Counted from the stretch's first letter, positions 17,843 through 26,610 are shown. The stretch is DNA of 64,000 bases from G965233625 sp965233625 (GCA_965233625.1 OZ247499.1:4588001-4652000), one strand, 5' to 3'. A program made the numbers and translations. The notes: generated by a model not told the origin, from the sequence alone.

Positions 17843-19435
17843 TCATTCCTGACCCGTTGCTGGCTTGTTCTTCTTTTTCTTACCGCCCTGCTTCTTGCCG
17901 CCGGGACGGCGGACTTTGGCGCCGGTTTCTTTTGCCCAGGCGGTCCAGGCCTGGCTCATGGTTTTTACCTGTTGCGGATGTTTGCTGGCCAGGTTGTTTA
18001 GCTCCGTGCGGTCGGTCTGCATGTTGTACAGCTCCCACTCTCCGCTGTTGACGTTGACCAGCTTCCAGTCGCCCATGCGGACGGCGCGGTGCGTGCCGTA
18101 GAAGTTGAAGAACAACGCGTCGTGCGGCTGCCGCGTCTGGCCCTGGAAGATGGGCGTCAAAGATTTTCCACGCAGTGGCTTGATTCCCTCGCCGGCTGTG
18201 GCTGCCGGATATTCCGCCTGGCCGATGTCCACCATCGTCGCCACGATATCCACCAGATGCCCCGGCTGATGCGTGATGGCGCCGGGGTTCTTAATGCCCT
18301 GGGGCCAGTGCGCTACCAGCGGCGTGCTGATGCCGCCTTCGTGTTGATTGCGTTTATACCAGCGGAAGGGCGTGTTGCAGGCATGGGCCCAGCCTTCGTC
18401 ATAGCACCAGTACGAATCCGGATCCCACGGCAGTTTGCTGCGGTCTTTGGTCCGGTCAAACGGGCAGCCGCCATTGTCGGAAAGAAACAGAATCAGCGTG
18501 TTCTCGTAACGGCCGATCTTCTTTAGATGGTCCGTCAAGCGGCCGACGTTCTGATCCACGCGGTCAATCATCGCCGCATAGGCAGCCATCCGCATGCTTT
18601 CTTCTTTCTTGCGGGCGTCGCTAAGCGTGCTCCAGGCGTCAACCTCCTGCGGGCGAGGGCTTAGCGGCCATTGCTTGCTGACGATGCCCAGTTCTTTCTG
18701 CCGGGCGTGGCGGGTCTTGCGGAGCTGATCCCAGCCGCCGTCGTATTTGCCCAGATACTTTTTCACATCTTCTTCGTGCGCTTGCAGCGGATAATGCGGC
18801 GCATTAAACGCGATGTAGCAGAAGAAAGGCTTATCGGTTTTTGCCGCCTCGTCGATAAACGAGATGGCGTAATCGGTGTTAATGTCCGTCGTGTAGAACC
18901 GCTTCTTCGCCGCGTCTTTATCCTGTGGCGGCTGATAGTGGGTCGGCACCTTGTACGGCTGACCATTGAGGCGGAAGGTGCCATCGCCCTTGAAGAAATT
19001 CGTGGCGCCGGAAAGATGCCCGAAGTAACGGTCAAAGCCGCGCGCCGTAGGCGACTGCGATAGATGCCATTTGCCGGTCATGATGGTGAAATAGCCCGCG
19101 CTGCCAAGCGTTTCGCCAAAGGTCTGACTGTTACGCAGCGCGGCGATGCCCACTTCATCGTGGTACAGCCCCGTCAACAGGCAGGCGCGGGTCGTCTCGC
19201 ACTTCGCACAGTTATAAAACTGAGTGAACCGCATCCCGCCACTGGCCAGCGCGTCTAAGTTGGGCGTCTGGATCTCGCTGCCATAACAGCCCAGGTCCGC
19301 AAACCCCATATCATCCACCATCATCACCACAATGTCGGGCCGCTTCTCCGCCGCGGAGACCGCAGCTTGCGGAATCAAGATGGCAACGGACAGAAAGAGC
19401 AACACGGCGGGCAAAGCCGCAAGGCATGTTTTCAT
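17843..19435 (-). CDS. Secreted sulfatase (S1 family) with a CETTR active-site motif
   Basis: A 530-residue exported hydrolase of sulfate esters, probably acting on sulfated polysaccharides as planctomycete sulfatases do. A signal peptide covers about residues 1-29. Metal ligands are VDDMG (41-42) and the LSDNGG motif near 320; GKWHL supplies further active-site residues. The formylglycine site reads C79-E-T-T-R followed by ACLLTG. Cys and Arg are kept but the usual Pro/Ala and Ser of CxPSR are Thr, so maturation by formylglycine-generating enzyme is less certain. The C-terminus is a Lys/Gly-rich tail (about 20 residues). No carbohydrate-binding or transporter neighbours are seen. Confidence 0.92.
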   Translation of the reverse strand: MKTCLAALPAVLLFLSVAILIPQAAVSAAEKRPDIVVMMVDDMGFADLGCYGSEIQTPNLDALASGGMRFTQFYNCAKCETTRACLLTGLYHDEVGIAALRNSQTFGETLGSAGYFTIMTGKWHLSQSPTARGFDRYFGHLSGATNFFKGDGTFRLNGQPYKVPTHYQPPQDKDAAKKRFYTTDINTDYAISFIDEAAKTDKPFFCYIAFNAPHYPLQAHEEDVKKYLGKYDGGWDQLRKTRHARQKELGIVSKQWPLSPRPQEVDAWSTLSDARKKEESMRMAAYAAMIDRVDQNVGRLTDHLKKIGRYENTLILFLSDNGGCPFDRTKDRSKLPWDPDSYWCYDEGWAHACNTPFRWYKRNQHEGGISTPLVAHWPQGIKNPGAITHQPGHLVDIVATMVDIGQAEYPAATAGEGIKPLRGKSLTPIFQGQTRQPHDALFFNFYGTHRAVRMGDWKLVNVNSGEWELYNMQTDRTELNNLASKHPQQVKTMSQAWTAWAKETGAKVRRPGGKKQGGKKKKNKPATGQE

Positions 19436-19864
19436 GGCAGATAACTTAGGAAGAGACTTAGATCATGTGGGAATACCACCAGCTTAAGTAGCCATACATG
19501 AAGCTGCAAGTTTGCGGAAAGAGGGTGAGCGAACACCGCAGTGCGCGATGAGTTTATTGATAGTCCAGCGTGAGGCCGGAAGGTGATTGGATCATTCTGG
19601 AAATTGTGGTGTAGGTCAAATCGCAGATCTGCCGCCAGTTACCGGTTGATCCACGATAGGGCTCGATGAGGCTGGGATTTCTTGACGAGTGAGCCAATCG
19701 CGGATACACCTGCAGAAACCGCGATGCCATGATGGACAAACTGTTTTGGTCTTTGCTTTGCAACCACCGCGTAGCAACTACGTTGCGTCAATATTTTGTA
19801 TTCACCGCCCGTTTATCCACGATGCGATCGCGGATAATAACTTGTTATCTGTCTAAGTTGAGCC
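19436..19864. other. Intergenic region at the edge of an AT-richer segment
   Basis: There is no convincing gene in this 429-base stretch. A 69-residue minus-strand frame exists but shows no family feature. Near the right end GATAA and TTATC form a short inverted repeat (19833-19849) just before the ImpE-like gene. It could be a degenerate recombination-site end, but no full site is visible. Confidence 0.35.
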
Positions 19865-20701
19865 ATGTCACTTGAAGATGCATTAGCACAAGGCGACTAC
19901 CAAGCAGCCGTCGACCTTCTCGACGCTGAACAGCAAGCGTCCGTCGATGCCGGCAAGCTGTTTATGGCGGTCGAATTGAAGTGTCTCCTTCAGGATTTCG
20001 ACGGAGCTATGACCGATTTGGAGACACTTGCCCAGAGCCTCTCGGATGAAGCAGTGCTTGAAGAATTCCGTCCCGTCATCACCAACGCTCAAACGTGGTG
20101 CCACCGGCAGACGATTGCCAACTCAGGAAGCCAACGTGCCTCAATTGGTGCGCTACCTGACTACTCAATGTTGTTCGACGAGGCAATGCGTTTGCACGCA
20201 GCGGGCGACCACAAACAGGCCACAAACAAATTGGATAAGGCCAAACCTGAAGTTCCACCTGCTGGCGGCGAGGTGCAGTTCGGTGAAGGCAATTCGATGT
20301 CGTTCCGTGATGTATGGGATGCGGATGACCTAACCGGTCCGCATCTTGTCTGCTCACATCCGCAGGCGCTACTCGATATTCCTTTCTCTCAGATCTCGGA
20401 ATTGGAATTCCTGCCCCCGCGTGGCTTCCAAGACACACTTTGGAAACCGTGCATTGTAAAGACGTGGAACGGCGACGAAGCGTTTGTTCGTGTCTTTTCC
20501 TACTACGTCGGTACTGGAAAACACGACTCCGAGTACATACGACAGCTTCGAATGACTCAATGTGAACACGAAACCGGATACTCCATCGCATCTGGTCAAC
20601 GGGATTGGCAATTCACAAGCGCAGAAAACGACGGCAGCATGTCCCTTGTTGGAATCCATCGCGTGCAAAAGGTTACGTTTACGCCCCAGGACGACGTATA
20701 A
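19865..20701 (+). CDS. ImpE/TagJ-like protein (type VI secretion accessory), orphan
   Basis: A 278-residue cytoplasmic protein with the ImpE (TagJ/SciE) architecture: a helical TPR-like first half (ALAQGDYQAAVDLL, then VELKCLLQDFDGAMTDLETL, then EAMRLHAAGDHKQA), followed by a beta-rich C-terminal part (VWDADDLTGPHLVC, IPFSQISELEFLPPRG, LWKPCIV). ImpE/TagJ binds the sheath protein and helps the ClpV-type recycling ATPase in some T6SS. No other T6SS gene is in the window. Base composition is AT-richer than the neighbours, and the stop codon lies inside an attC-like site, so it looks like a captured cassette gene. Confidence 0.75.
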   Translation: MSLEDALAQGDYQAAVDLLDAEQQASVDAGKLFMAVELKCLLQDFDGAMTDLETLAQSLSDEAVLEEFRPVITNAQTWCHRQTIANSGSQRASIGALPDYSMLFDEAMRLHAAGDHKQATNKLDKAKPEVPPAGGEVQFGEGNSMSFRDVWDADDLTGPHLVCSHPQALLDIPFSQISELEFLPPRGFQDTLWKPCIVKTWNGDEAFVRVFSYYVGTGKHDSEYIRQLRMTQCEHETGYSIASGQRDWQFTSAENDGSMSLVGIHRVQKVTFTPQDDV

Positions 20702-20825
20702 CAAGGCGTTGCACCGAAGCACGCTCGTCGTTCTTGTTTTCAACGTCTTCACTTTCGTTTACGCATTTGGTTTTTCAAGCGTTAATCTCATTGGGCCGCG
20801 TGCCCAGTAAACTTGGTCGTTATGC
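20696..20825 (+). repeat. attC-like integron cassette recombination site
   Basis: A 130-base imperfect palindrome starts GTATAAC (overlapping the TAA stop of the upstream gene) and ends GTTATGC, which is the outer R''/R' pair with one mismatch. Inner arms include GCACGC (20719-20724) pairing with GCGTGC (20798-20803), and GTT-rich segments further out. Stop codon overlap, size and R''/R' complementarity fit chromosomal attC sites. No integrase gene is in the window. Confidence 0.6.
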
Positions 20826-20849
20826 CGTAACAAGAAACGTAGAGATCAC

Positions 20850-21317
20850 GTGGCCCTGCATACATACAATGGTGCGTCTCGTCTCCACGTATTCGAAGAC
20901 CCGATTGCGTTTCCGTTGCAATTCGAAGAATCTGACTTACGACAATTTGCGATCGCTCTGAGCGTTGCTCGAAAGTCGCGTGAACTGCCTGCCAATGAGG
21001 AAATCATTCGTTTCTCAAGTACGCTCGGGTGTAACTGGTACGTGTATGATCCATTCAATCTCGATGAATACTTCTCCCGCGTGTTCCCTCAACTTATTCA
21101 GCAGGCACTTACCGCAGGCCAAACGATCCATTTCAATCTGACCGACATCCAACCCTACCACGACACCACGCTGCGTGAACTTCAGTACGTCACGCAGTGT
21201 GCGACGGCACTTGACGCAACCACATTTTATGAATGGCGGGACGATAAGTACGTCATCATTGGATATGACGCCTGTCGCGCTGGAATTGCAAAGTTGCTGC
21301 AGGCGCTTGATGGTTAA
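20850..21317 (+). CDS. Hypothetical protein in a cassette-like segment
   Basis: A 155-residue soluble protein of mixed alpha/beta character, with no signal peptide and no family I recognise. It begins 25 bases after the attC-like site in the same orientation, exactly where the next gene of a cassette array would lie. Codon use is AT-richer than that of surrounding housekeeping genes. No second attC-like site could be seen after its stop. The Asp/Glu-rich composition and small size fit typical orphan cassette proteins. Confidence 0.6.
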   Translation: MALHTYNGASRLHVFEDPIAFPLQFEESDLRQFAIALSVARKSRELPANEEIIRFSSTLGCNWYVYDPFNLDEYFSRVFPQLIQQALTAGQTIHFNLTDIQPYHDTTLRELQYVTQCATALDATTFYEWRDDKYVIIGYDACRAGIAKLLQALDG

Positions 21318-21737
21318 TCGGAAGTGGCAAGGGCCGCAACAGCTTGCTCAACTTCCCAGCCACGGCACAGTTCGTTAAAGAGATTGACAGGCAGTATGAC
21401 TCCGCAGAGTCGTATGCCGCGTTCCGGGGACGCGATTTCTACGCCGAAGAAGCAGAACGCATCGGCGAGCGAAGGCCGCGAATGGCGCCCGCATCCAAAC
21501 AGACATCATGGGGCCATTGGAAGTACGGATGGCGAGTCATGGGCCATCCATCTGACTCTCAACTAGAGTTTAAGAGAACCAGGAATTCACCACTCGAGTT
21601 TCAGTCAATCGTGGTGCAGATATGAGGTTGTGGCGTTATCCATGCGCCAGGAGATACCGCGCAGAGTTCGACGACCCGCAGCGACCGGTTCCAGCACTGG
21701 TCGCACGCGTGAACTTATTGGATACGCGCCATGCGCT
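21318..21737. other. Region with a possible gene remnant
   Basis: A 93-codon frame at 21344-21625 encodes a protein-like stretch (VKEIDRQYDSAESYAAF, then DFYAEEAERIGERR) but has no good start, no family and no partner. I read it as a possible decayed cassette gene. Nothing else is seen between the hypothetical gene and the convergent lyase gene. Confidence 0.25.
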
Positions 21738-22637
21738 TTAGGCGGGCCGGGTGGCGATGCTGTCGCGGATGATCTTCAGGGCGGCTTCGCGTTCTTCGCC
21801 TTCCAGCGGTAGCCGCGGGGCGCGGACGGTTTCGGTGCCGTAGCCGCATTCTGCACAGGCTAGTTTGATGTACTGCACCAGCTTGGGGTGGCTGTCGAAA
21901 TGCAGCATCGGCATGTACCAGCGGTAGATATCGAGCGCTTTCTTATAGTCGCCCTCCATCGCGGCGTCCCACATCAGGCGGTTTTCGCGCGGGAAGGCGT
22001 CCACCAGACCGCTCACCCAGCCCGTGCAGCCCAGCATGATGCTTTCCAGCGCCACATCGTCTAGACCGGAGAAGATCAGATAGCGGTCGCCCAGCGTATT
22101 GAACAGGTCGGTAATGCGGCGGACGTCGCCCGCGGCCTCTTTGATGCACACCAGGTTTTCAACGCCCGACATCATTTCAAACATCTGCGGCGTAATATCC
22201 ACGCGGTAAACCGGCGGATTGTTGTAGCACATGATCGGCAGCTTGACGGAACCCGCCACCGTGCTGAAATGGTGCACCGTCTCGCGGGCGTCGGAGTTGT
22301 AAACCATGCCCGGCATCACCATCAGGCCATCCACGCCCGCTTCTTCGGCGGCTTGCGCCGTCTGACAGGCGCCAGCGGTGGTGAATTCGGCGACCCCGTT
22401 GAGCAGCGGAATGCGGCCGCCCACGGTTTCGACCGCCATCTTCAGCACCTGCACTTTTTCATCCAGGCTAAGCGAACAGTTTTCGCCAATGGTGCCTAGC
22501 ATGATCAGCCCATGAATCCCGTTATCCAGCAGCGCTTCGATGTGCGTGCGGGTGGTGGGAAGATTTAGCGAACCATCTTCGTGAAACTGCGTGGGAATCG
22601 CCGGAAACACACCGTTCCAGTCAACTTGCATCGCCAT
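21738..22637 (-). CDS. Dihydrodipicolinate synthase family lyase
   Basis: A 299-residue class I aldolase-type TIM barrel. Conserved features are GTIGENCSL near residue 48, the YNNP segment near 138, the Schiff-base lysine in VCIKEAAGD near 166, and the GCTGWVSGL segment. The family includes DapA, N-acetylneuraminate lyase, KDG aldolase and hydroxyproline-pathway lyases. The GTIGEN variant and the absence of lysine-pathway neighbours argue against calling it dapA. No adjacent transporter, regulator or dehydrogenase identifies the substrate, and the gene appears monocistronic. Confidence 0.88.
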   Translation of the reverse strand: MAMQVDWNGVFPAIPTQFHEDGSLNLPTTRTHIEALLDNGIHGLIMLGTIGENCSLSLDEKVQVLKMAVETVGGRIPLLNGVAEFTTAGACQTAQAAEEAGVDGLMVMPGMVYNSDARETVHHFSTVAGSVKLPIMCYNNPPVYRVDITPQMFEMMSGVENLVCIKEAAGDVRRITDLFNTLGDRYLIFSGLDDVALESIMLGCTGWVSGLVDAFPRENRLMWDAAMEGDYKKALDIYRWYMPMLHFDSHPKLVQYIKLACAECGYGTETVRAPRLPLEGEEREAALKIIRDSIATRPA

Positions 22638-22775
22638 AAGATCCGGCCTGACAAAAAGAATGTGAAGTAAACGCAGGCAAAGCCATCTGGCGTAGCATAA
22701 CCATCCAGGACAATATTTCCACCCACCCGTGAGGTGGATAGGATACAGCGGCGCGAGCTTGAGAGCGTAATCCGC

Positions 22776-24113
22776 TTAGTCCAGCAGGCGGGCAGCGGCG
22801 TTGCGTAGTTCGTCTGCCTGCCGTTCCATCTCTTGAGCGCGGCTGAGCAGCTTCTGCCTTTTGGAGGGCGTTTCACCTTCTTCGCTGCGGCTGCGGCGCG
22901 TTGATACCACGCTGGAGTGCTGGTCCATTGTCTTGCGGACGTAGAATTGCGCGAACTCCGGTCTGGTGCCGCGGAAGGCGACAAGCCCCGGTTTGCCAGG
23001 CGAACTAAAGTTGCCGTACTGCTCAAAGATCAGCCGGTCATTCAGATAACACAGCACACGTTCCTGCTCGACGCGGACAGAAAGCGTGTTGTAACCGCCG
23101 CTGCGATAACTGGGCGAAGGCTTACTTTGCAGCATCCGCCAGGCGAACACGCCAGAACCGTGAAACCGCGCCAGTCGCATGTTTCCGTTGGACGAATAGA
23201 AGCCATAGTGACTGGCGCCGCCATCGCTATCGAAAATCAGTCCCGCAGCGCCGCGTTCGTTATCCAGCTTCATTTGCACAGAAACTTCGTAAGCGCCCGG
23301 CGGCGGCGGTTCCTGATAGATGCACAAGGTCCGTCCGCCAAAACCATCGCCCGGCGCGTTCGCCGTGATGTGTCCGTGCTGCTGGCGCCACTGGCCGCCC
23401 ATCGTCGGCTTCCATTGCCGCGTGTCGAGCGAGCCAAGCGTGACCCAGTCTGACATCTGGACCGGATTCGGATTGTTGAGCAGCGGTTTCAGATCGTCGA
23501 TCCCTACGGCGAATCCCAGGTTCCGCGTGACCCGCGATTTCATCGTTACCAGCCCGATGACCTGGCCGTGGATATCCACCACCGGGCCGCCGCTGTTGCC
23601 CGGCTCAATCGGAATGGCAAGCTGAATCATGCGATTAGCGTCGATCTCACGGTGGCCGGACACAACGCCCGACACCACGCTGGATTCCAGCCCCATCGGG
23701 CAGCCCATTGCCACCACCGGCGCGCCTTGCTCCAACGTACCGGAATCGCCCAGAGCCAGCGGCGGCGGCAGGTCTTCCGCATCAATCCGCAGCAGCGCCA
23801 GGTCTAGTTCGCGATTGTAAGCGTGCACTTCAACCACGGGGTATTCGCGGCCATCGGCCAGTTGCACCGTGATCGGCTGAGACTGCCCCAGGACGTGCAG
23901 ATTGGTGGCGATCAGGCCATCTTCCGAAACCACGAAGCCAGAGCCTAACCCCTTCACGGCGCCATCGCGGTCACGACAGTGGACCACTACCACCGAAGGC
24001 GCCGTGCGCGACGCAAGCTGCTGGGTTGTATAGGTGGGTTTTGTACAACCCACGGTGAAAAGAGCGAACACGGCGCACAGTATCCCAACTGTAACAGATG
24101 CCGGTCGCAACAT
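22776..24113 (-). CDS. Lipoprotein trypsin-like (S1C) serine protease with a C-terminal LamG-like domain
   Basis: A 445-residue lipoprotein (signal end FALFTVGC, Cys near residue 23). A Deg-type chymotrypsin fold spans about 35-215 with the triad His in ATNLHVLG, Asp in ELDLALLRID and Ser in PGNSGGPV. Instead of PDZ domains, a beta-sandwich resembling LamG/DUF1080 folds follows (about 225-400: GAYEVSVQMKLDNERGAAGL, then GGYNTLSVRVEQERVLCYLN). A charged coiled coil closes the protein. DUF1080-like modules are common in planctomycete exported enzymes and may bind glycans. The gene is monocistronic and divergent from the SDR gene. Confidence 0.85.
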   Translation of the reverse strand: MLRPASVTVGILCAVFALFTVGCTKPTYTTQQLASRTAPSVVVVHCRDRDGAVKGLGSGFVVSEDGLIATNLHVLGQSQPITVQLADGREYPVVEVHAYNRELDLALLRIDAEDLPPPLALGDSGTLEQGAPVVAMGCPMGLESSVVSGVVSGHREIDANRMIQLAIPIEPGNSGGPVVDIHGQVIGLVTMKSRVTRNLGFAVGIDDLKPLLNNPNPVQMSDWVTLGSLDTRQWKPTMGGQWRQQHGHITANAPGDGFGGRTLCIYQEPPPPGAYEVSVQMKLDNERGAAGLIFDSDGGASHYGFYSSNGNMRLARFHGSGVFAWRMLQSKPSPSYRSGGYNTLSVRVEQERVLCYLNDRLIFEQYGNFSSPGKPGLVAFRGTRPEFAQFYVRKTMDQHSSVVSTRRSRSEEGETPSKRQKLLSRAQEMERQADELRNAAARLLD

Positions 24114-24435
24114 GGATTCAACCCTTTAGGTAAGGGGAGGTACAACAGAACTGAATGCACCACACCCGAATGCCGTGCGTGATTGTAACCATACGGGTGT
24201 AAGAATGCGAGCATTTATAGGACGAATCAACCTCAGAAGCGTTTCGTCCCAAGTGAGGGAATATTGCCTTTCTTTCCAGAAAACTCAAAATTATCCGCCC
24301 CCCACCAGCAGCCAGCGGACGCCAGACGCGCGATGATCCTGCCGGCGCCTGTTGCAAGCGACTGCCGGTCAAAGAACTAAAGCGTTATATTGGAAGCTGT
24401 TAGCTTGCTCCTACGTTCCTTGGTTTACTTGCCAC
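24114..24435. other. Divergent promoter region of the protease and SDR genes
   Basis: No gene is seen in this 322-base spacer. A perfect 7-bp inverted repeat, ACACCCG (24162-24168) with CGGGTGT (24194-24200), spans 39 bases upstream of the protease gene and could be an operator. I see no confident promoter boxes. Confidence 0.35.
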
Positions 24436-25221
24436 ATGCCCGACACGAAATCCGCCATCATCACAGGTTCTTCCCGCGGAATTGGCCGCGGCATCGCGTT
24501 GCAGCTAGCACAGTGCGGTTACGCCGTGACCATTAACTACAACAGCCGCGCCGATGCTGCTGCCGAGGTGGTGAAGCAGATCGAAGACGCGGGCGGACGC
24601 GCCATTGCGGTGGGTGGCAGCGTGGCCGACGCTGGCGCCAGGCAAGCTTTGATCGACAAGACCGTTTCCGCCTTCGGCCGCCTGGATGTGCTGGTGAACA
24701 ATGCGGGCATCACGTCGCAGGGCCGCAAAGACCTGCTGGATGCAACCGAAGAAAGCTGGGACGCCGTCTTCGACACCAACTTGAAGGGCGCCTTCTTCCT
24801 GGCCCAGGCAGCCGCGCGGAAGATGATTGAGCTGCAAGCCGCCGGCGTGTTGACGGCGGGCGAAACCTGCGCGATTGTGAACATCTCCTCTATCTCCGCC
24901 TACGCCGCCTCCACCAACCGCGCTGACTACTGCATGGCCAAGGCCGCCATGGAAATGATGACATCGCTGCTGGCCACGCGACTGGCCGGCGACAACATCA
25001 TGGTTTACGAAGTCTGCCCCGGTGTGATCGCCAGCGACATGACGGCGCCTGTGAAAGAGAAGTACGACAAACTAATTGCCGACGGACTAACGCCGATCCG
25101 CCGCTGGGGCGAAACATCCGACATCGCCGCCGCAGTGTCAGCTCTTGTCACCGGAGCATTCCCGTTCTGCACCGGGCAACGCGTGAATATCGACGGCGGC
25201 TTTCATATCAGGCGGTTATAA
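24436..25221 (+). CDS. Short-chain dehydrogenase/reductase (FabG-like)
   Basis: A 261-residue classical SDR. The Rossmann motif ITGSSRGIGRG lies near residue 10, the NNAG motif near 92, and the catalytic Ser and YxxxK appear as SSIS and YCMAK (Y near 175). The end IDGGFHIRRL is typical. Substrate cannot be told from sequence; 3-oxoacyl-ACP reductase-type annotation is common but there is no fatty-acid cluster here. The ATG at 24436 is chosen because family N-termini begin a few residues before the nucleotide motif. It is followed after three bases by an oxidoreductase-like gene, so both act in one operon. Confidence 0.9.
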   Translation: MPDTKSAIITGSSRGIGRGIALQLAQCGYAVTINYNSRADAAAEVVKQIEDAGGRAIAVGGSVADAGARQALIDKTVSAFGRLDVLVNNAGITSQGRKDLLDATEESWDAVFDTNLKGAFFLAQAAARKMIELQAAGVLTAGETCAIVNISSISAYAASTNRADYCMAKAAMEMMTSLLATRLAGDNIMVYEVCPGVIASDMTAPVKEKYDKLIADGLTPIRRWGETSDIAAAVSALVTGAFPFCTGQRVNIDGGFHIRRL

Positions 25222-25224
25222 ACC

Positions 25225-26388
25225 ATGAAATTCGCCCTGATCGGCTACAACGAAGAAACGCCGCCACTTATCCAGGCGCTGCTGGACCGCGGCCACCAGC
25301 TTACCCACACCTACGATGCAGAAGGCATCAGCCAGAATTTAGCGTCCGGCGCAATCGAGTGCGAATGGCAAGCCCTGATTGGCAGCGGCATCGACGCCGC
25401 CGTGGTGGTTGCCCGCCGCAAGTCTGAACCCGTCGATCAAAGCAACGTCCTGCGTCATCTGGCACAGATGCCGGTCGCACTGCTGATGGTGCATCCCGTG
25501 TGCGAATCCATCACCGGCTTCGAACTGGATATGATCCGCCGCGACACGCACGCCGTCATGGCTTCGTACTTCCCCGCCGCCGCACATCCGGCGCTGCAAG
25601 TGATGCGGAAGTTCATCGAAGAGGCGGAACCCGGCGCTATTGATGAGGTCGCCGTCGAACGCTTTACATCGGATCGCAGCCGGGAGAACATACTCTGGCA
25701 ACTTGCCCGCGACGCTTATATGCTGCGCACCATTAACGGCGAGATTAACAAAGTCACAGGTATCCGGCCGGGCGAGACCTGGACCAACTTCAGCGTTAAC
25801 GCCGCCGGGCCGGGCGAGGTTCTTTCCCGCTGGTCAGTGCTGCCCGTCGAAGATGCACCCGGCGCCCGCGTCTCGATTCGCGGCCGGGGCGGCACGTTAA
25901 AACTTGATGCCCCCGATAACCAGCCATGGCGGATCAGCGGTAGCGGTGTGGAAACAGAAATTGCGTTTGAAGACTGGAACGCCGCTGATGTAGCCGTAGA
26001 TGCGTTCTGTGCAGAAGTACAGGGCGAAGCGTCGCCGGTGCGGTGGATGGAAGCCTGCCGCGCGCAGGAGATTGCCGAAACAGCCGAGTACAGCGTGCAA
26101 CGCGGCCGCACGATCAATCTCTATCTGGAAGAACACTCCGAGCAGAGCACCTTCAAAGGCGTGATGGCGGCGGGCGGCTGCCTGGCGTTGCTGCTGACCT
26201 TAGGCGCCTTCATCGCCGCGCTGGCTATCGATGGCGCCCAACCACCCTTCCGCGATCAATGGTGGTGGCGGATGTGGCCGACCTACGTGGCGGCGCCCGT
26301 CGTCTTCTTCCTACTGCTGCAGTGCTTGCAATTTCTATTTAACGCCAAGCCAGCAGAATCGCAGGACAACCCAGCCAGCAACCGCTAA
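25225..26388 (+). CDS. Gfo/Idh-like protein with a C-terminal membrane tail
   Basis: A 387-residue protein. The N-terminal alpha/beta region (MKFALIGYN, then DAAVVVARR, then ALLMVHPVCESI) and the central region resemble Gfo/Idh/MocA oxidoreductases, but the glycine-rich nucleotide motif and the catalytic Lys of the EKP/HKP motif are not evident, so catalysis is doubtful. Residues about 310-375 form two membrane helices (CLALLLTLGAFIAALAI and PVVFFLLLQCLQFLF), which is unusual for the family. It starts three bases after the SDR stop. I infer a membrane-tethered partner of that SDR. Confidence 0.7.
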   Translation: MKFALIGYNEETPPLIQALLDRGHQLTHTYDAEGISQNLASGAIECEWQALIGSGIDAAVVVARRKSEPVDQSNVLRHLAQMPVALLMVHPVCESITGFELDMIRRDTHAVMASYFPAAAHPALQVMRKFIEEAEPGAIDEVAVERFTSDRSRENILWQLARDAYMLRTINGEINKVTGIRPGETWTNFSVNAAGPGEVLSRWSVLPVEDAPGARVSIRGRGGTLKLDAPDNQPWRISGSGVETEIAFEDWNAADVAVDAFCAEVQGEASPVRWMEACRAQEIAETAEYSVQRGRTINLYLEEHSEQSTFKGVMAAGGCLALLLTLGAFIAALAIDGAQPPFRDQWWWRMWPTYVAAPVVFFLLLQCLQFLFNAKPAESQDNPASNR

Positions 26389-26463
26389 AGCCTGCGGGTT
26401 ATGCAGCCGATAAGGATTGTGTTGAGTAGTGCGCGCCGACTACCAAGCCTGTTTGAAGCACGG

Positions 26464-26610
26464 AACACTAACCCGAAGCGCGAGCGAGGGGCGTCAGAGT
26501 CAGGAGCGAATAGCCCGTCTGGGCAATGTTCGATCTGGAGCCTCATCGCCAAAAAGACCTTGTAATTAGCGTTAAGCCAAACGCCCCTCGCTCGCGCTTC
26601 GGGTTAATGT
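26464..26610. repeat. 147-bp MITE-like repeat, copy 2 (inverted)
   Basis: Same length as the copy at 3574-3720, in opposite orientation, with arms at 26464-26490 and 26585-26610. The interior is homologous when reverse-complemented. It sits upstream of fliG. No gene and no clear target duplication is seen. Confidence 0.8.

Noticed and set aside
19554..19763. A 69-codon minus-strand frame
   Set aside because: There is no family similarity, no ribosome site and the composition is unremarkable; the region could be a remnant but not a gene.
19865..21317. A complete integron
   Set aside because: No tyrosine recombinase (intI) is visible in the window and only one attC-like site could be recognised.
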